This document shows, piece by piece, positions 7,328 through 13,021 of a stretch of 18,792 nt of DNA. How positions within the stretch are numbered: the first letter of the stretch is position 1; each line of letters starts with the position of its first letter. The DNA is from an uncultured Bacilli bacterium (lineage in GTDB: Bacteria; Bacillota_I; Bacilli_A; RF39; UBA660): assembly GCA_910579535.1 (NCBI GenBank), contig CAJTUR010000011.1, positions 1 through 18,792 on the forward strand, read 5' to 3'. The notes beneath the pieces were generated by a model, which was given only the letters and a program-made list of their open reading frames with translations, had not been told where the DNA came from and ran no database searches. The position numbers were made by a program, and so were the translations under genes.

Positions 7328-7346
7328 CAACTAACCGTTTCTTTTT
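7311..7346. terminator. Shared bidirectional terminator between the ribbon-helix-helix gene and rplL
   Basis: An 11-bp perfect stem AAAAAGAAACG/CGTTTCTTTTT (7311-7321 with 7336-7346) is flanked by A and T runs, so it can act in both directions. It includes the last codons of the plus-strand gene and ends two bases before the rplL stop codon. It stops rplJ-rplL transcription where rpoB would normally follow. Confidence 0.85.
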
Positions 7347-7348
7347 TA

Positions 7349-7717
7349 TTAAGCAAGTTCGATTTCAGCGCCTGCTTCTTCTAATTGAGCTTTAATTTGA
7401 TTTGCTTCATCACTAGCAACATTTTCTTTAATGTTTCCACCATTATCAGCTAAGGCTTTCGCTTCAACAAGACCTAAACCAGTAATTTCTTTTAACAACT
7501 TAATAACAGCAATTTTATTTCCTCCAGCACTTTTAAGAACAACTGTTTTAGTAGAAGATCCAGCATCTTCCACAGCTCCTCCAGTTGGAGCCGCAACAGC
7601 TACAGCACTTGGATCAACACCAAATTCTTCTTTCATCATATCAACTAATTCTTTAATCTCAAGAATTGTTTTTTCTTTTAAAGCTTCAATAATATCTTTA
7701 TTTTCAATTTTTGCCAT
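7349..7717 (-). CDS. rplL: 50S ribosomal protein L7/L12
   Basis: L12 forms the flexible stalk, bound to L10 as dimers, that recruits and stimulates the translational GTPases. The 122-residue protein has the N-terminal dimerisation helices (about 5-33) and an Ala/Val/Gly-rich hinge around 37-53. The C-terminal domain carries K-T-V-V-L-K-S-A-G, K-I-A-V-I-K-L-L-K and the T-G-L-G-L-V-E-A-K factor-binding helix. It is 20 bases downstream of rplJ, in the same operon, and ends at a strong terminator. Confidence 0.98.
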   Translation of the reverse strand: MAKIENKDIIEALKEKTILEIKELVDMMKEEFGVDPSAVAVAAPTGGAVEDAGSSTKTVVLKSAGGNKIAVIKLLKEITGLGLVEAKALADNGGNIKENVASDEANQIKAQLEEAGAEIELA

Positions 7718-7737
7718 TTTTATTTCTCTCCTTCTAA

Positions 7738-8229
7738 TTAATTTTCTTTTTGTTCAGCATATAAATTTAAACCGATTGCAAAATCTCTTACATACTGAAT
7801 CATTCCACCAGCAAACATAGTAAGTAATCCTTCTCTTGATGGAATGCTTGCGTATTCACGAATCGTATTAATATCAGCAACATCGCCACTTATAATACCT
7901 ACGCGAATATCTAGTTTTTCATTCTCTTTAGCAAAATCAGCTATAACTTTAATAGGTTCTAATAGACTTTTACCAAAAAGAATCGCATTTGGACCATTTA
8001 AAAAGTCCTCTAAATTAAGATTTAAATCATCTAAAGCTCTTTTTAGCAAAGTATTTTTATAAACTTTAACTTCAGATTCAACATCTCTTAATTTATTTCT
8101 TAAATCACTTAAATCAGCAACCGTTAAACCTTGATACTGAAATAAAATAACAGATTCACTATTTTTAATATTTTCAAGTATCTCTTTAACAATTTCTTTC
8201 TTTTCACTAAGAACTTTCTCGCTTGCCAT
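7738..8229 (-). CDS. rplJ: 50S ribosomal protein L10
   Basis: L10 anchors the L12 dimers to 23S rRNA next to L11. The 163-residue length is normal. The N-terminal rRNA-binding domain contains F-Q-Y-Q-G-L-T-V-A-D-L-S-D-L-R, V-Y-K-N-T-L-L-K-R-A and N-G-P-N-A-I-L-F. The C-terminal helix binds L12. AAAGGAGGA precedes the ATG. The long structured leader upstream indicates feedback control by L10 or the L10-L12 complex. Confidence 0.98.
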   Translation of the reverse strand: MASEKVLSEKKEIVKEILENIKNSESVILFQYQGLTVADLSDLRNKLRDVESEVKVYKNTLLKRALDDLNLNLEDFLNGPNAILFGKSLLEPIKVIADFAKENEKLDIRVGIISGDVADINTIREYASIPSREGLLTMFAGGMIQYVRDFAIGLNLYAEQKEN

Positions 8230-8390
8230 ATAATCCTCCTTTTCATATTAGAAAAGCTCTTTTGGGAAAAAGAGCTTATTAAAATAAGACTATAGTTTTC
8301 CCTCGGTAGGATAATTAAGAATGACTTCCCCTACTGTCTACGGTTCGCTTTTCTAATCTGTATTATATAAAACATTAACTTAAATGTCAA
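8230..8390 (-). promoter_or_regulatory. rplJL promoter and L10-type autoregulatory leader with attenuator
   Basis: A consensus promoter, TTGACA (8385-8390), 17 bases, TATAAT (8362-8367), overlaps the end of rplA. The leader contains GAACCGTAGACAGTAGGGG and a following CCTACCGAGGG, the conserved pattern of the ribosomal L10 leader. A terminator stem (8254-8263 with 8268-8277, 10 bp) is followed by TTTTCTAAT. The 3' part of that terminator is also perfectly complementary over 11 bases to the leader start (8347-8357 with 8247-8257). Closing the leader would therefore compete with the terminator. Confidence 0.85.
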
Positions 8391-9078
8391 AAGAATTTTT
8401 ATCTAATTTAATTCCTGGCCCCATAGTAGATGCAATAGTAATAGAATTAATAAATTTCCCTTTAACACTTGAAGGTTTTAATTTAGAAATAGTATTAACT
8501 AGATAAATTAGATTTTCTTGTAATTTCGCTTCATCAAATGAAACTTTACCAACTACACTATGAATATTTCCAAATGTATCCGTTTTGTAACTAACCATAC
8601 CTTTTTTAACATCTTCAATAGCACCTACAACATTTGTAGTAACAGTATTAGTTTTAGGATTGGGCATTAAACCTTTAGGTCCTAAAATCTTACCAATTTT
8701 ACCAAGTTCTGGCATCATATCTGGAGTAGCAATGATAACATCATAATCAAACCAATTCTCTTTTTGAATTTTTTCAATCATATCTTTATCTCCGACGTAG
8801 TCCGCTCCAGCTTCTTTAGCTGAGGTAGCTTGTGCTCCTTTTGCAATAACTAAAATTCTTTTGGTTTTACCTGTTCCATTGGGAAGGACAAAAGAACCTC
8901 TAAGTTGTTGATCAGCCTTTTTAGGATCTACATTTAAATTGATGGCTACATCAACTGTACTATCAAACTTAGTAATTGAAGTTTCTTTTACTAATTTAAT
9001 TGCTTCTTCTAAAGTATATTCTTTATTCTTTTCAATATTCTTTGAAGCTTCCACATATTTTTTTCCAAACTTCTTCAT
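8380..9078 (-). CDS. rplA: 50S ribosomal protein L1
   Basis: L1 forms the mobile stalk near the E site that helps release deacylated tRNA, and in many bacteria it represses its own operon. The 232-residue length is normal. The family signature L-G-K-I-G-K-I-L-G-P-K-G-L-M-P-N-P-K-T is present in the middle, with G-P-G-I-K-L-D near the C-terminus. It lies 52 bases downstream of rplK, with a GGAGG site before the ATG. The last codons overlap the -35 of the rplJ promoter. Confidence 0.98.
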   Translation of the reverse strand: MKKFGKKYVEASKNIEKNKEYTLEEAIKLVKETSITKFDSTVDVAINLNVDPKKADQQLRGSFVLPNGTGKTKRILVIAKGAQATSAKEAGADYVGDKDMIEKIQKENWFDYDVIIATPDMMPELGKIGKILGPKGLMPNPKTNTVTTNVVGAIEDVKKGMVSYKTDTFGNIHSVVGKVSFDEAKLQENLIYLVNTISKLKPSSVKGKFINSITIASTMGPGIKLDKNSFDI

Positions 9079-9130
9079 ATTTTCCTCCTAACTGTGGTTT
9101 ATTAGCGGATTTTTTATTACTTTTTTATAC

Positions 9131-9721
9131 TTATTCTTCAGTTTTATTTTCATCTTGTGAAGAAGGAACTTCTACATTACCACTTGCAAGTTCTTTTGCT
9201 TCTTCCTCAAGAGCAGCCAACTCTTTATCTTTTTTAGCCATTTCAGCTTCATGAACTTGAGCCTCTTTAGCTTGTTCAGCTAATTCAGCATCATTTACAC
9301 CTTTAATAGCTATACCCATATTTCTAGCAGTACCTTCAATTATATTCATAGCAGCATCAACATCATAAGCATTCAAATCAGGCAATTTTGTCTCAGCAAT
9401 TTTTCTCAAATCATCTTTGGAAATAGTTGCAACAATTTCATTCGCACCTTTTTTGCTTCCTTTAGTAATATGAGCAGCCTTTTTAAGTAAGAATCCAGCT
9501 GGGGCTGTTTTTATAACAAAATCAAAGCTTCGATCTTCATAAACAGAAATTTCAACAGGCAAAATATCTCCCATTTTATCTCGAGTTGCTTCATTAAATT
9601 TAGAGCAAAAATCTTGAATATTAATTCCTGCAGGACCTAAACATGTTCCAACGGGTGGAGCAGGTGTTGCTTTACCAGCTTCAATTTGTAATTTAATTTT
9701 CTTTACGACTTCTTTAGCCAC
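9131..9721 (-). CDS. rplK: 50S ribosomal protein L11 with a charged C-terminal extension
   Basis: L11 forms the GTPase-associated centre with 23S rRNA and L10. The start is the GTG at 9721: GGAGGTG stands six bases upstream, and A-K-E-V-V-K-K-I-K-L-Q-I is the usual N-terminus. Upstream in-frame ATGs fall in the leader. The N-terminal domain keeps the P-A-P-P-V-G segment. The C-terminal domain ends with N-I-I-E-G-T-A-R-N-M-G-I at about 138. L11 is normally about 141 residues, but this one has 196: about 55 extra residues rich in Ala, Glu and Lys, probably helical then disordered. The usual G-P-A-L-G-Q reads G-T-C-L-G-P. Confidence 0.96.
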   Translation of the reverse strand: MAKEVVKKIKLQIEAGKATPAPPVGTCLGPAGINIQDFCSKFNEATRDKMGDILPVEISVYEDRSFDFVIKTAPAGFLLKKAAHITKGSKKGANEIVATISKDDLRKIAETKLPDLNAYDVDAAMNIIEGTARNMGIAIKGVNDAELAEQAKEAQVHEAEMAKKDKELAALEEEAKELASGNVEVPSSQDENKTEE

Positions 9722-9754
9722 GAAAAACACCTCCATTTTATAATTTTTTTCGTG

Positions 9755-9794
9755 TAAGTGGTCTCTAGGGCAAATCCGCATTCCCTTCCACTTA
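9755..9794 (-). promoter_or_regulatory. L1-binding-site-like hairpin in the rplK leader
   Basis: On the minus strand TAAGTGG and CCACTTA close a structure. Its interior has AGGGAAT, a GCGG loop and ATTTGCCCT with a bulge. It lies 33 bases upstream of the rplK start codon. Leaders of rplK-rplA operons commonly carry a mimic of the 23S L1 site, so feedback by L1 is the natural reading. Confidence 0.65.
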
Positions 9795-9832
9795 ACATAC
9801 AATACATATAAATATATACAATTGCACTTAAG

Positions 9833-9861
9833 ATAATAGCACAAAAAAAAAGAGTTGACAA
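9833..9861 (-). promoter_or_regulatory. rplKA promoter
   Basis: On the minus strand TTGTCA (9856-9861) and TATTAT (9833-9838) are 17 bases apart. The -35 lies in the hairpin of the nusG terminator, so one short sequence ends the upstream unit and starts the next. Confidence 0.75.
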
Positions 9862-9870
9862 CTCTTTTTT
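9846..9870 (-). terminator. secE-nusG terminator
   Basis: An 11-bp stem built around AGAGTT/AACTCT plus A/T runs (9846-9856 with 9860-9870) has the loop GAC. It is followed by Ts on the minus strand. It overlaps the nusG stop codon and the -35 of the rplK promoter. Confidence 0.8.
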
Positions 9871-10393
9871 ATAATTTATTAACTTGAAATAATTCTACTT
9901 CCACTGGAGTTTCTTGACCAAATAAATCAATTAATACATTCAAACGATTATTTTCTTTATCAATTGTATCAACGGCTCCACTCATACCTTTAAATGGTCC
10001 ATCAACAATATTAACTTTATCTCCAACTTCTAATTCACCATCTAATTCAACGCGAGACATACCCATATTAGTTAAAATACGATCAATTTCTTGTGGTAAT
10101 AAAGGTGTAGGTTTAGCCCCTTTACCAGAAGAACCAATAAATCCTGTAACCCCTGGAGTATTTCGAACAGCATACCAAGCTTCATCACTCATTACCATTT
10201 CAACAAACACATACCCTGGAAACATTTTCTTTTTCTTTTCTTTTCCCTTATCATCTATTTCTACAGTTTCTGGAATAATTACTCGAAAAATATTTTCTTG
10301 CATTTCCATTGATTCTGTACGTGCTTCCAATTTTTCTTTTACATTTGCTTCATGACCAACATAAGTTGTAACCACATACCACAACTTTTCCAT
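9869..10393 (-). CDS. nusG: Transcription elongation/termination factor NusG
   Basis: NusG binds the RNA polymerase clamp through its N-terminal domain and links to ribosome or Rho through its KOW domain. The 174-residue length is normal. The NGN domain begins W-Y-V-V-T-T-Y-V-G-H-E and includes M-F-P-G-Y-V-F-V-E-M and R-N-T-P-G-V-T-G-F-I-G. The KOW motif is G-D-K-V-N-I-V-D-G-P-F-K-G at about 123-135. The ATG overlaps the secE stop codon by one base (TAATG), implying translational coupling. It lies in the usual secE-nusG-rplK order. Confidence 0.98.
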   Translation of the reverse strand: MEKLWYVVTTYVGHEANVKEKLEARTESMEMQENIFRVIIPETVEIDDKGKEKKKKMFPGYVFVEMVMSDEAWYAVRNTPGVTGFIGSSGKGAKPTPLLPQEIDRILTNMGMSRVELDGELEVGDKVNIVDGPFKGMSGAVDTIDKENNRLNVLIDLFGQETPVEVELFQVNKL

Positions 10394-10593
10394 TAATTAA
10401 ACACCCCTTTAACCACCGACAAACCTAAATCTAATATTTGGAAAAAAAACATCACAACAAAACAGAAAACAAGTGTCGCTACTGAATACTTAAGAACATC
10501 TTTTTTATTAGGCCATGTCACTTTTTTCAGTTCTTGTTTTAATCCTTTCCATGTTCCTTCTTTTTGAACTTTCTTCTTTTTTTCCTTTGCCAT
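10393..10593 (-). CDS. secE: Preprotein translocase subunit SecE
   Basis: SecE is the small clamp subunit of the SecYEG protein channel in the membrane. The 66-residue single-span form is typical of Gram-positive bacteria. A lysine-rich N-terminus is followed by the conserved amphipathic segment L-K-Q-E-L-K-K-V-T-W-P and one membrane helix at about 37-60. AAGGAG precedes the ATG. Its stop codon overlaps the nusG start. The small L33 gene (rpmG) often found just upstream is absent: only 78 bases separate secE from the sigma factor gene. Confidence 0.96.
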   Translation of the reverse strand: MAKEKKKKVQKEGTWKGLKQELKKVTWPNKKDVLKYSVATLVFCFVVMFFFQILDLGLSVVKGVFN

Positions 10594-10620
10594 AAAAACT
10601 CCTTATTTTATCAAAATAAA

Positions 10621-10636
10621 AAACACTCTCGTGCTT
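10621..10636 (-). terminator. Weak hairpin with T run between the sigma factor gene and secE
   Basis: On the minus strand AAGCAC-GAGA-GTGTTT, with one G-U pair, is followed by a T-rich stretch. It lies after the putative secE promoter start, so it could act as an attenuator of secE-nusG as well as a terminator. Confidence 0.4.
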
Positions 10637-10646
10637 AACTACATAT

Positions 10647-10675
10647 AATCTATCATAAAAAAAAAGAAAAATCAA
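10647..10675 (-). promoter_or_regulatory. Candidate secE-nusG promoter
   Basis: On the minus strand TTGATT (10670-10675) and TAGATT (10647-10652) are 17 bases apart, overlapping the last codons of the sigma factor gene. Confidence 0.5.
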
Positions 10676-11295
10676 TCAGTTTTTCTTTTTTTCAAAATTT
10701 CTTTAATCTTCCCTTTAACTCTTTGAATTGTATTATCAATTTGCTTATTAGATTTATCTAATAATTTAGCAATATCACTATAATTAAAACCACAAACCAT
10801 TAATTTATAAACTTCATATTCTCCTTTAGAAAGCGACTTTTCAATAATTTTAGTTAACTCTAAATAATCTTCATCTTTAGTAATATTAAGAAGGGGATCA
10901 TTGCTACTATGATCACTAATTAAATCTCTTAAAGGAAGATCTGTTTCTTCATAAACATGATCTAAAGACAAACTATCTTTAAAAGCCATATTTTTAAAAC
11001 GACTGGCATTTCTTAAAATATTTTGTAATCTTCGATCCACACAAAGTGTAATAAAAGTAGGAAGACTCGCATTTTTATCTTCTTGATAAGATTGCAACGC
11101 ATCTGAAAAGCCAACCAAAGCTTCTTGATATAAATCTTTATACTCAAAACCATACTTTAACGCTGTAAAAGAATAATTTTTTATCACAACATCAATAATA
11201 TATTTATACTTTTGAAATAAAAGATCTTTAGCATCTTCATTACTTTCACAAACTAAAGAATAAAGTTCACTATCTGAATAGTCATCGTAGTTCAT
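10672..11295 (-). CDS. RNA polymerase sigma factor, SigH/sigma-70 family
   Basis: The 207-residue protein has the sigma-70 region 2 (about 20-105), with Y-K-D-L-Y-Q-E-A-L-V-G-F and the following L-P-T-F-I-T-L-C-V-D-R-R-L-Q-N segment. A region 4 helix-turn-helix (about 155-200) has L-S-K-G-E-Y-E-V-Y-K-L and Y-S-D-I-A-K-L-L-D-K-S-N-K-Q-I-D. In Bacillota sigH lies just here, between rlmB and secE-nusG, and the length fits SigH. In Bacillus it controls early stationary-phase, competence and sporulation genes; in a non-sporulating relative it may serve competence. Its ATG is three bases after the rlmB stop, with AGGTGA as ribosome-binding site, so the two are coupled. Confidence 0.88.
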   Translation of the reverse strand: MNYDDYSDSELYSLVCESNEDAKDLLFQKYKYIIDVVIKNYSFTALKYGFEYKDLYQEALVGFSDALQSYQEDKNASLPTFITLCVDRRLQNILRNASRFKNMAFKDSLSLDHVYEETDLPLRDLISDHSSNDPLLNITKDEDYLELTKIIEKSLSKGEYEVYKLMVCGFNYSDIAKLLDKSNKQIDNTIQRVKGKIKEILKKRKTD

Positions 11296-11298
11296 AAC

Positions 11299-11970
11299 TC
11301 ACCTCATTGCAAAAATTAATATCCCAGCAGCTACGCTAGCATTTAAACTATTAATTTGTCCTGTCATAGGAATGCCAATACGAAAATCCGTTAAATCCTC
11401 TACAAGTCGACTAACCCCTTTTCCTTCATTGCCAATTACTAATACTTTCTTTCCAGAATAATCAAGTGTCCTATAATCATTTCCATTCATAAAAGCCGAA
11501 TAAACAAAATAATTTTCTTTTTGTAACTTTTTTAAAGCTTCACTAATATTTGAAACCAATACAATTTTAACACGGTCAATTGCTCCACAACTGGTTTTCA
11601 TAACTACGTCATTCACACGTACACTTCTATCTTTAGGAATAATAATTGTTTTAACACCAGCGGCTTCACAAGTTCTTACAATCGCACCAAAGTTATGAGG
11701 ATCTTCTAAATGATCCAAAACGACTAAAAAATTTTCATTCTGAACTTCATTCAAAGAAGAATAACAATAATCATCTATCTCTATAATAATCCCCTGATGA
11801 TTACCTTGAACCATTTTATCAAACTGATGTTTTTTACATAATAAATAATGAATTTTATGCGTATTTAAAAAATTAAAAATAGCCTGATCTTTTATTGTTT
11901 CTAACACATACACTTTTCTTATTTTTTTCAAATCAAGATCTTTTAAAACATTTCGTCCATAGACAAGCAT
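11299..11970 (-). CDS. rlmB: 23S rRNA (guanosine-2'-O)-methyltransferase RlmB-like (SpoU/TrmH family)
   Basis: This SPOUT-fold enzyme would use S-adenosylmethionine to methylate a 2'-hydroxyl, in E. coli RlmB at G2251 of 23S rRNA. The start is the ATG at 11970, with AAAAGGGG eight bases before it. The in-frame ATG at 12042 lies on the -35 box and cannot be used. The 223-residue protein has an N-terminal substrate-binding domain beginning V-Y-G-R-N-V-L. The catalytic motifs are D-P-H-N-F-G-A-I-V-R-T (motif 1), V-I-G-N-E-G-K-G-V (motif 2) and N-S-L-N-A-S-V-A-A-G-I (motif 3, knot). It heads a unit with the SigH-like sigma factor. It ends in TGA, which shows the standard stop assignment. Confidence 0.93.
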   Translation of the reverse strand: MLVYGRNVLKDLDLKKIRKVYVLETIKDQAIFNFLNTHKIHYLLCKKHQFDKMVQGNHQGIIIEIDDYCYSSLNEVQNENFLVVLDHLEDPHNFGAIVRTCEAAGVKTIIIPKDRSVRVNDVVMKTSCGAIDRVKIVLVSNISEALKKLQKENYFVYSAFMNGNDYRTLDYSGKKVLVIGNEGKGVSRLVEDLTDFRIGIPMTGQINSLNASVAAGILIFAMR

Positions 11971-12013
11971 CAAATCGTCCCCTTTTTTAAAAACAGTTTT
12001 CTTAACTAAACCT

Positions 12014-12042
12014 ATTTTAAAAAAACTCATCAACCTTGTCAA
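12014..12042 (-). promoter_or_regulatory. rlmB-sigma factor promoter
   Basis: On the minus strand a perfect TTGACA (12037-12042) and TAAAAT (12014-12019) are 17 bases apart. The position fixes the rlmB start downstream, at 11970. Confidence 0.85.
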
Positions 12043-12047
12043 GCAAA

Positions 12048-12072
12048 AAGATTGTCCTATAAAGACAATCTT
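12048..12072 (-). terminator. Terminator upstream of rlmB
   Basis: A 9-bp perfect stem AAGATTGTC/GACAATCTT with a seven-base loop is followed by TTTT on the minus strand. It ends the YihY operon transcript directly before the rlmB promoter. Confidence 0.8.
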
Positions 12073-12074
12073 CT

Positions 12075-12153
12075 AAGTATTATTTTTCAATATTGTTAAT
12101 ACCAATTATATTAATCTAATATCAAAAAGAAAATCATGTACAAAATAATACTT
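12075..12153. repeat. Nested inverted repeats, MITE-like
   Basis: AAGTATTATTTT (12075-12086) and AAAATAATACTT (12142-12153) are perfect inverted copies. Inside them, AATATT/AATAT and TTAATA/TATTAA continue the symmetry around a CCAATTA centre, with extra bases in the right arm. There is no coding potential. A small palindromic element or its relic fits best. Confidence 0.45.
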
Positions 12154-12161
12154 GTGTACAT

Positions 12162-12180
12162 AAGAATAGTATCTATTCTT
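12162..12180. repeat. Perfect 8-bp hairpin across the stop codon of the YihY-like gene
   Basis: AAGAATAG-TAT-CTATTCTT is a perfect stem with a three-base loop containing the gene's TAG stop. There is no T run, so it is more likely an mRNA 3' end stabiliser or pause than a full terminator. Confidence 0.5.
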
Positions 12181-13021
12181 TATCAAGTTTTATTACTCCT
12201 GTTTTTTCCAATTTAGTAATTTCTTCCTTTTTATTTAAAGCCATTCCAATTACAAAAACATAAGCTAAGAAATAAACCCATAACATTAACATAACTAAAT
12301 TTGCAAGTCCCCCATAAAAAACAGCATAGTTAGCAAAATTGTTAATATAATAAGAATACACAGCTGTCACAATTACCCACATAATCGTTGTAAATAAAGC
12401 ACCATAGTTCACATACATACTACTCAGTTTTCGATCTGGAGCCATAGTATAAATAATTTTTATAAAACAAAACATAATAAACCAAGCAATAGGCCCTTTT
12501 AATAATCGAAAAGAAAAAGTAATCGTTTTTGTTATAGTTTCATTCATATTTACAAAAGTAATCATTTCAATAATATTTTTTCCAAAAACAAGAACGATTA
12601 AAATAAACATAAATAACAAAACAATAAAGAAAGTCATAATAATCGCTTTAATTCTTCTCTTTAAAAATCCTGAATTAGGAATATCATAAATCGCATTAGA
12701 AGTAACGATTATAGAAGCCGCTCCATTACTAGCAATGTAATAACCAACAATTAAGGTTAGAAAAAAACGAAAATCTATATTAGAAATTGAAACCATGGGC
12801 TCTATTAAAAGTGCGACATCAGAACCAAACGCTTTTCCAACAAAATTACTTATAAAATTAACAGGTAAATGTAAAAAAGAAGCCCCATAAGAAATCACAG
12901 TAACAATTGGAACCACCGACAAAACAAAAAAGAAGGCAAGTTGTCCAGGAAGAATTTCCATATCGGGTCTTTTAATAACAACTAAAACCTTTTCTATAAA
13001 ATTTATAAGTCTACTTTTCAT
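12173..13021 (-). CDS. YihY/BrkB-family inner membrane protein
   Basis: The 282-residue protein has about six membrane segments, near 27-46, 86-106, 127-147, 177-194, 208-226 and 235-261. The N-terminal E-I-L-P-G-Q-L-A-F-F-F-V-L-S-V-V-P region and the late G-G-L-A-N-L-V-M-L-M-L-W-V-Y stretch are typical of the family once labelled ribonuclease BN. The family is now regarded as a membrane protein of uncertain, possibly transport, function. AAGGGG precedes the ATG at 13021, and the start overlaps the upstream gene by 11 bases, so translation is probably coupled. It is the last gene of a three-gene operon. Confidence 0.88.
   Translation of the reverse strand: MKSRLINFIEKVLVVIKRPDMEILPGQLAFFFVLSVVPIVTVISYGASFLHLPVNFISNFVGKAFGSDVALLIEPMVSISNIDFRFFLTLIVGYYIASNGAASIIVTSNAIYDIPNSGFLKRRIKAIIMTFFIVLLFMFILIVLVFGKNIIEMITFVNMNETITKTITFSFRLLKGPIAWFIMFCFIKIIYTMAPDRKLSSMYVNYGALFTTIMWVIVTAVYSYYINNFANYAVFYGGLANLVMLMLWVYFLAYVFVIGMALNKKEEITKLEKTGVIKLDKE

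Noticed and set aside
7431..8062. Plus-strand open frames opposite rplL and rplJ
   Set aside because: They mirror the codon structure of the ribosomal genes, with low-complexity Ser/Ile/Phe products and no promoter.
9722..9844. N-terminal extension of L11 from an ATG at 9844
   Set aside because: The stretch covers the -10 region and the L1-like leader. The GTG at 9721 has an excellent ribosome-binding site.
11971..12042. Longer N-terminus for rlmB starting at 12042
   Set aside because: That ATG overlaps the -35 TTGACA box. A clear ribosome-binding site and the conserved N-terminus support 11970.
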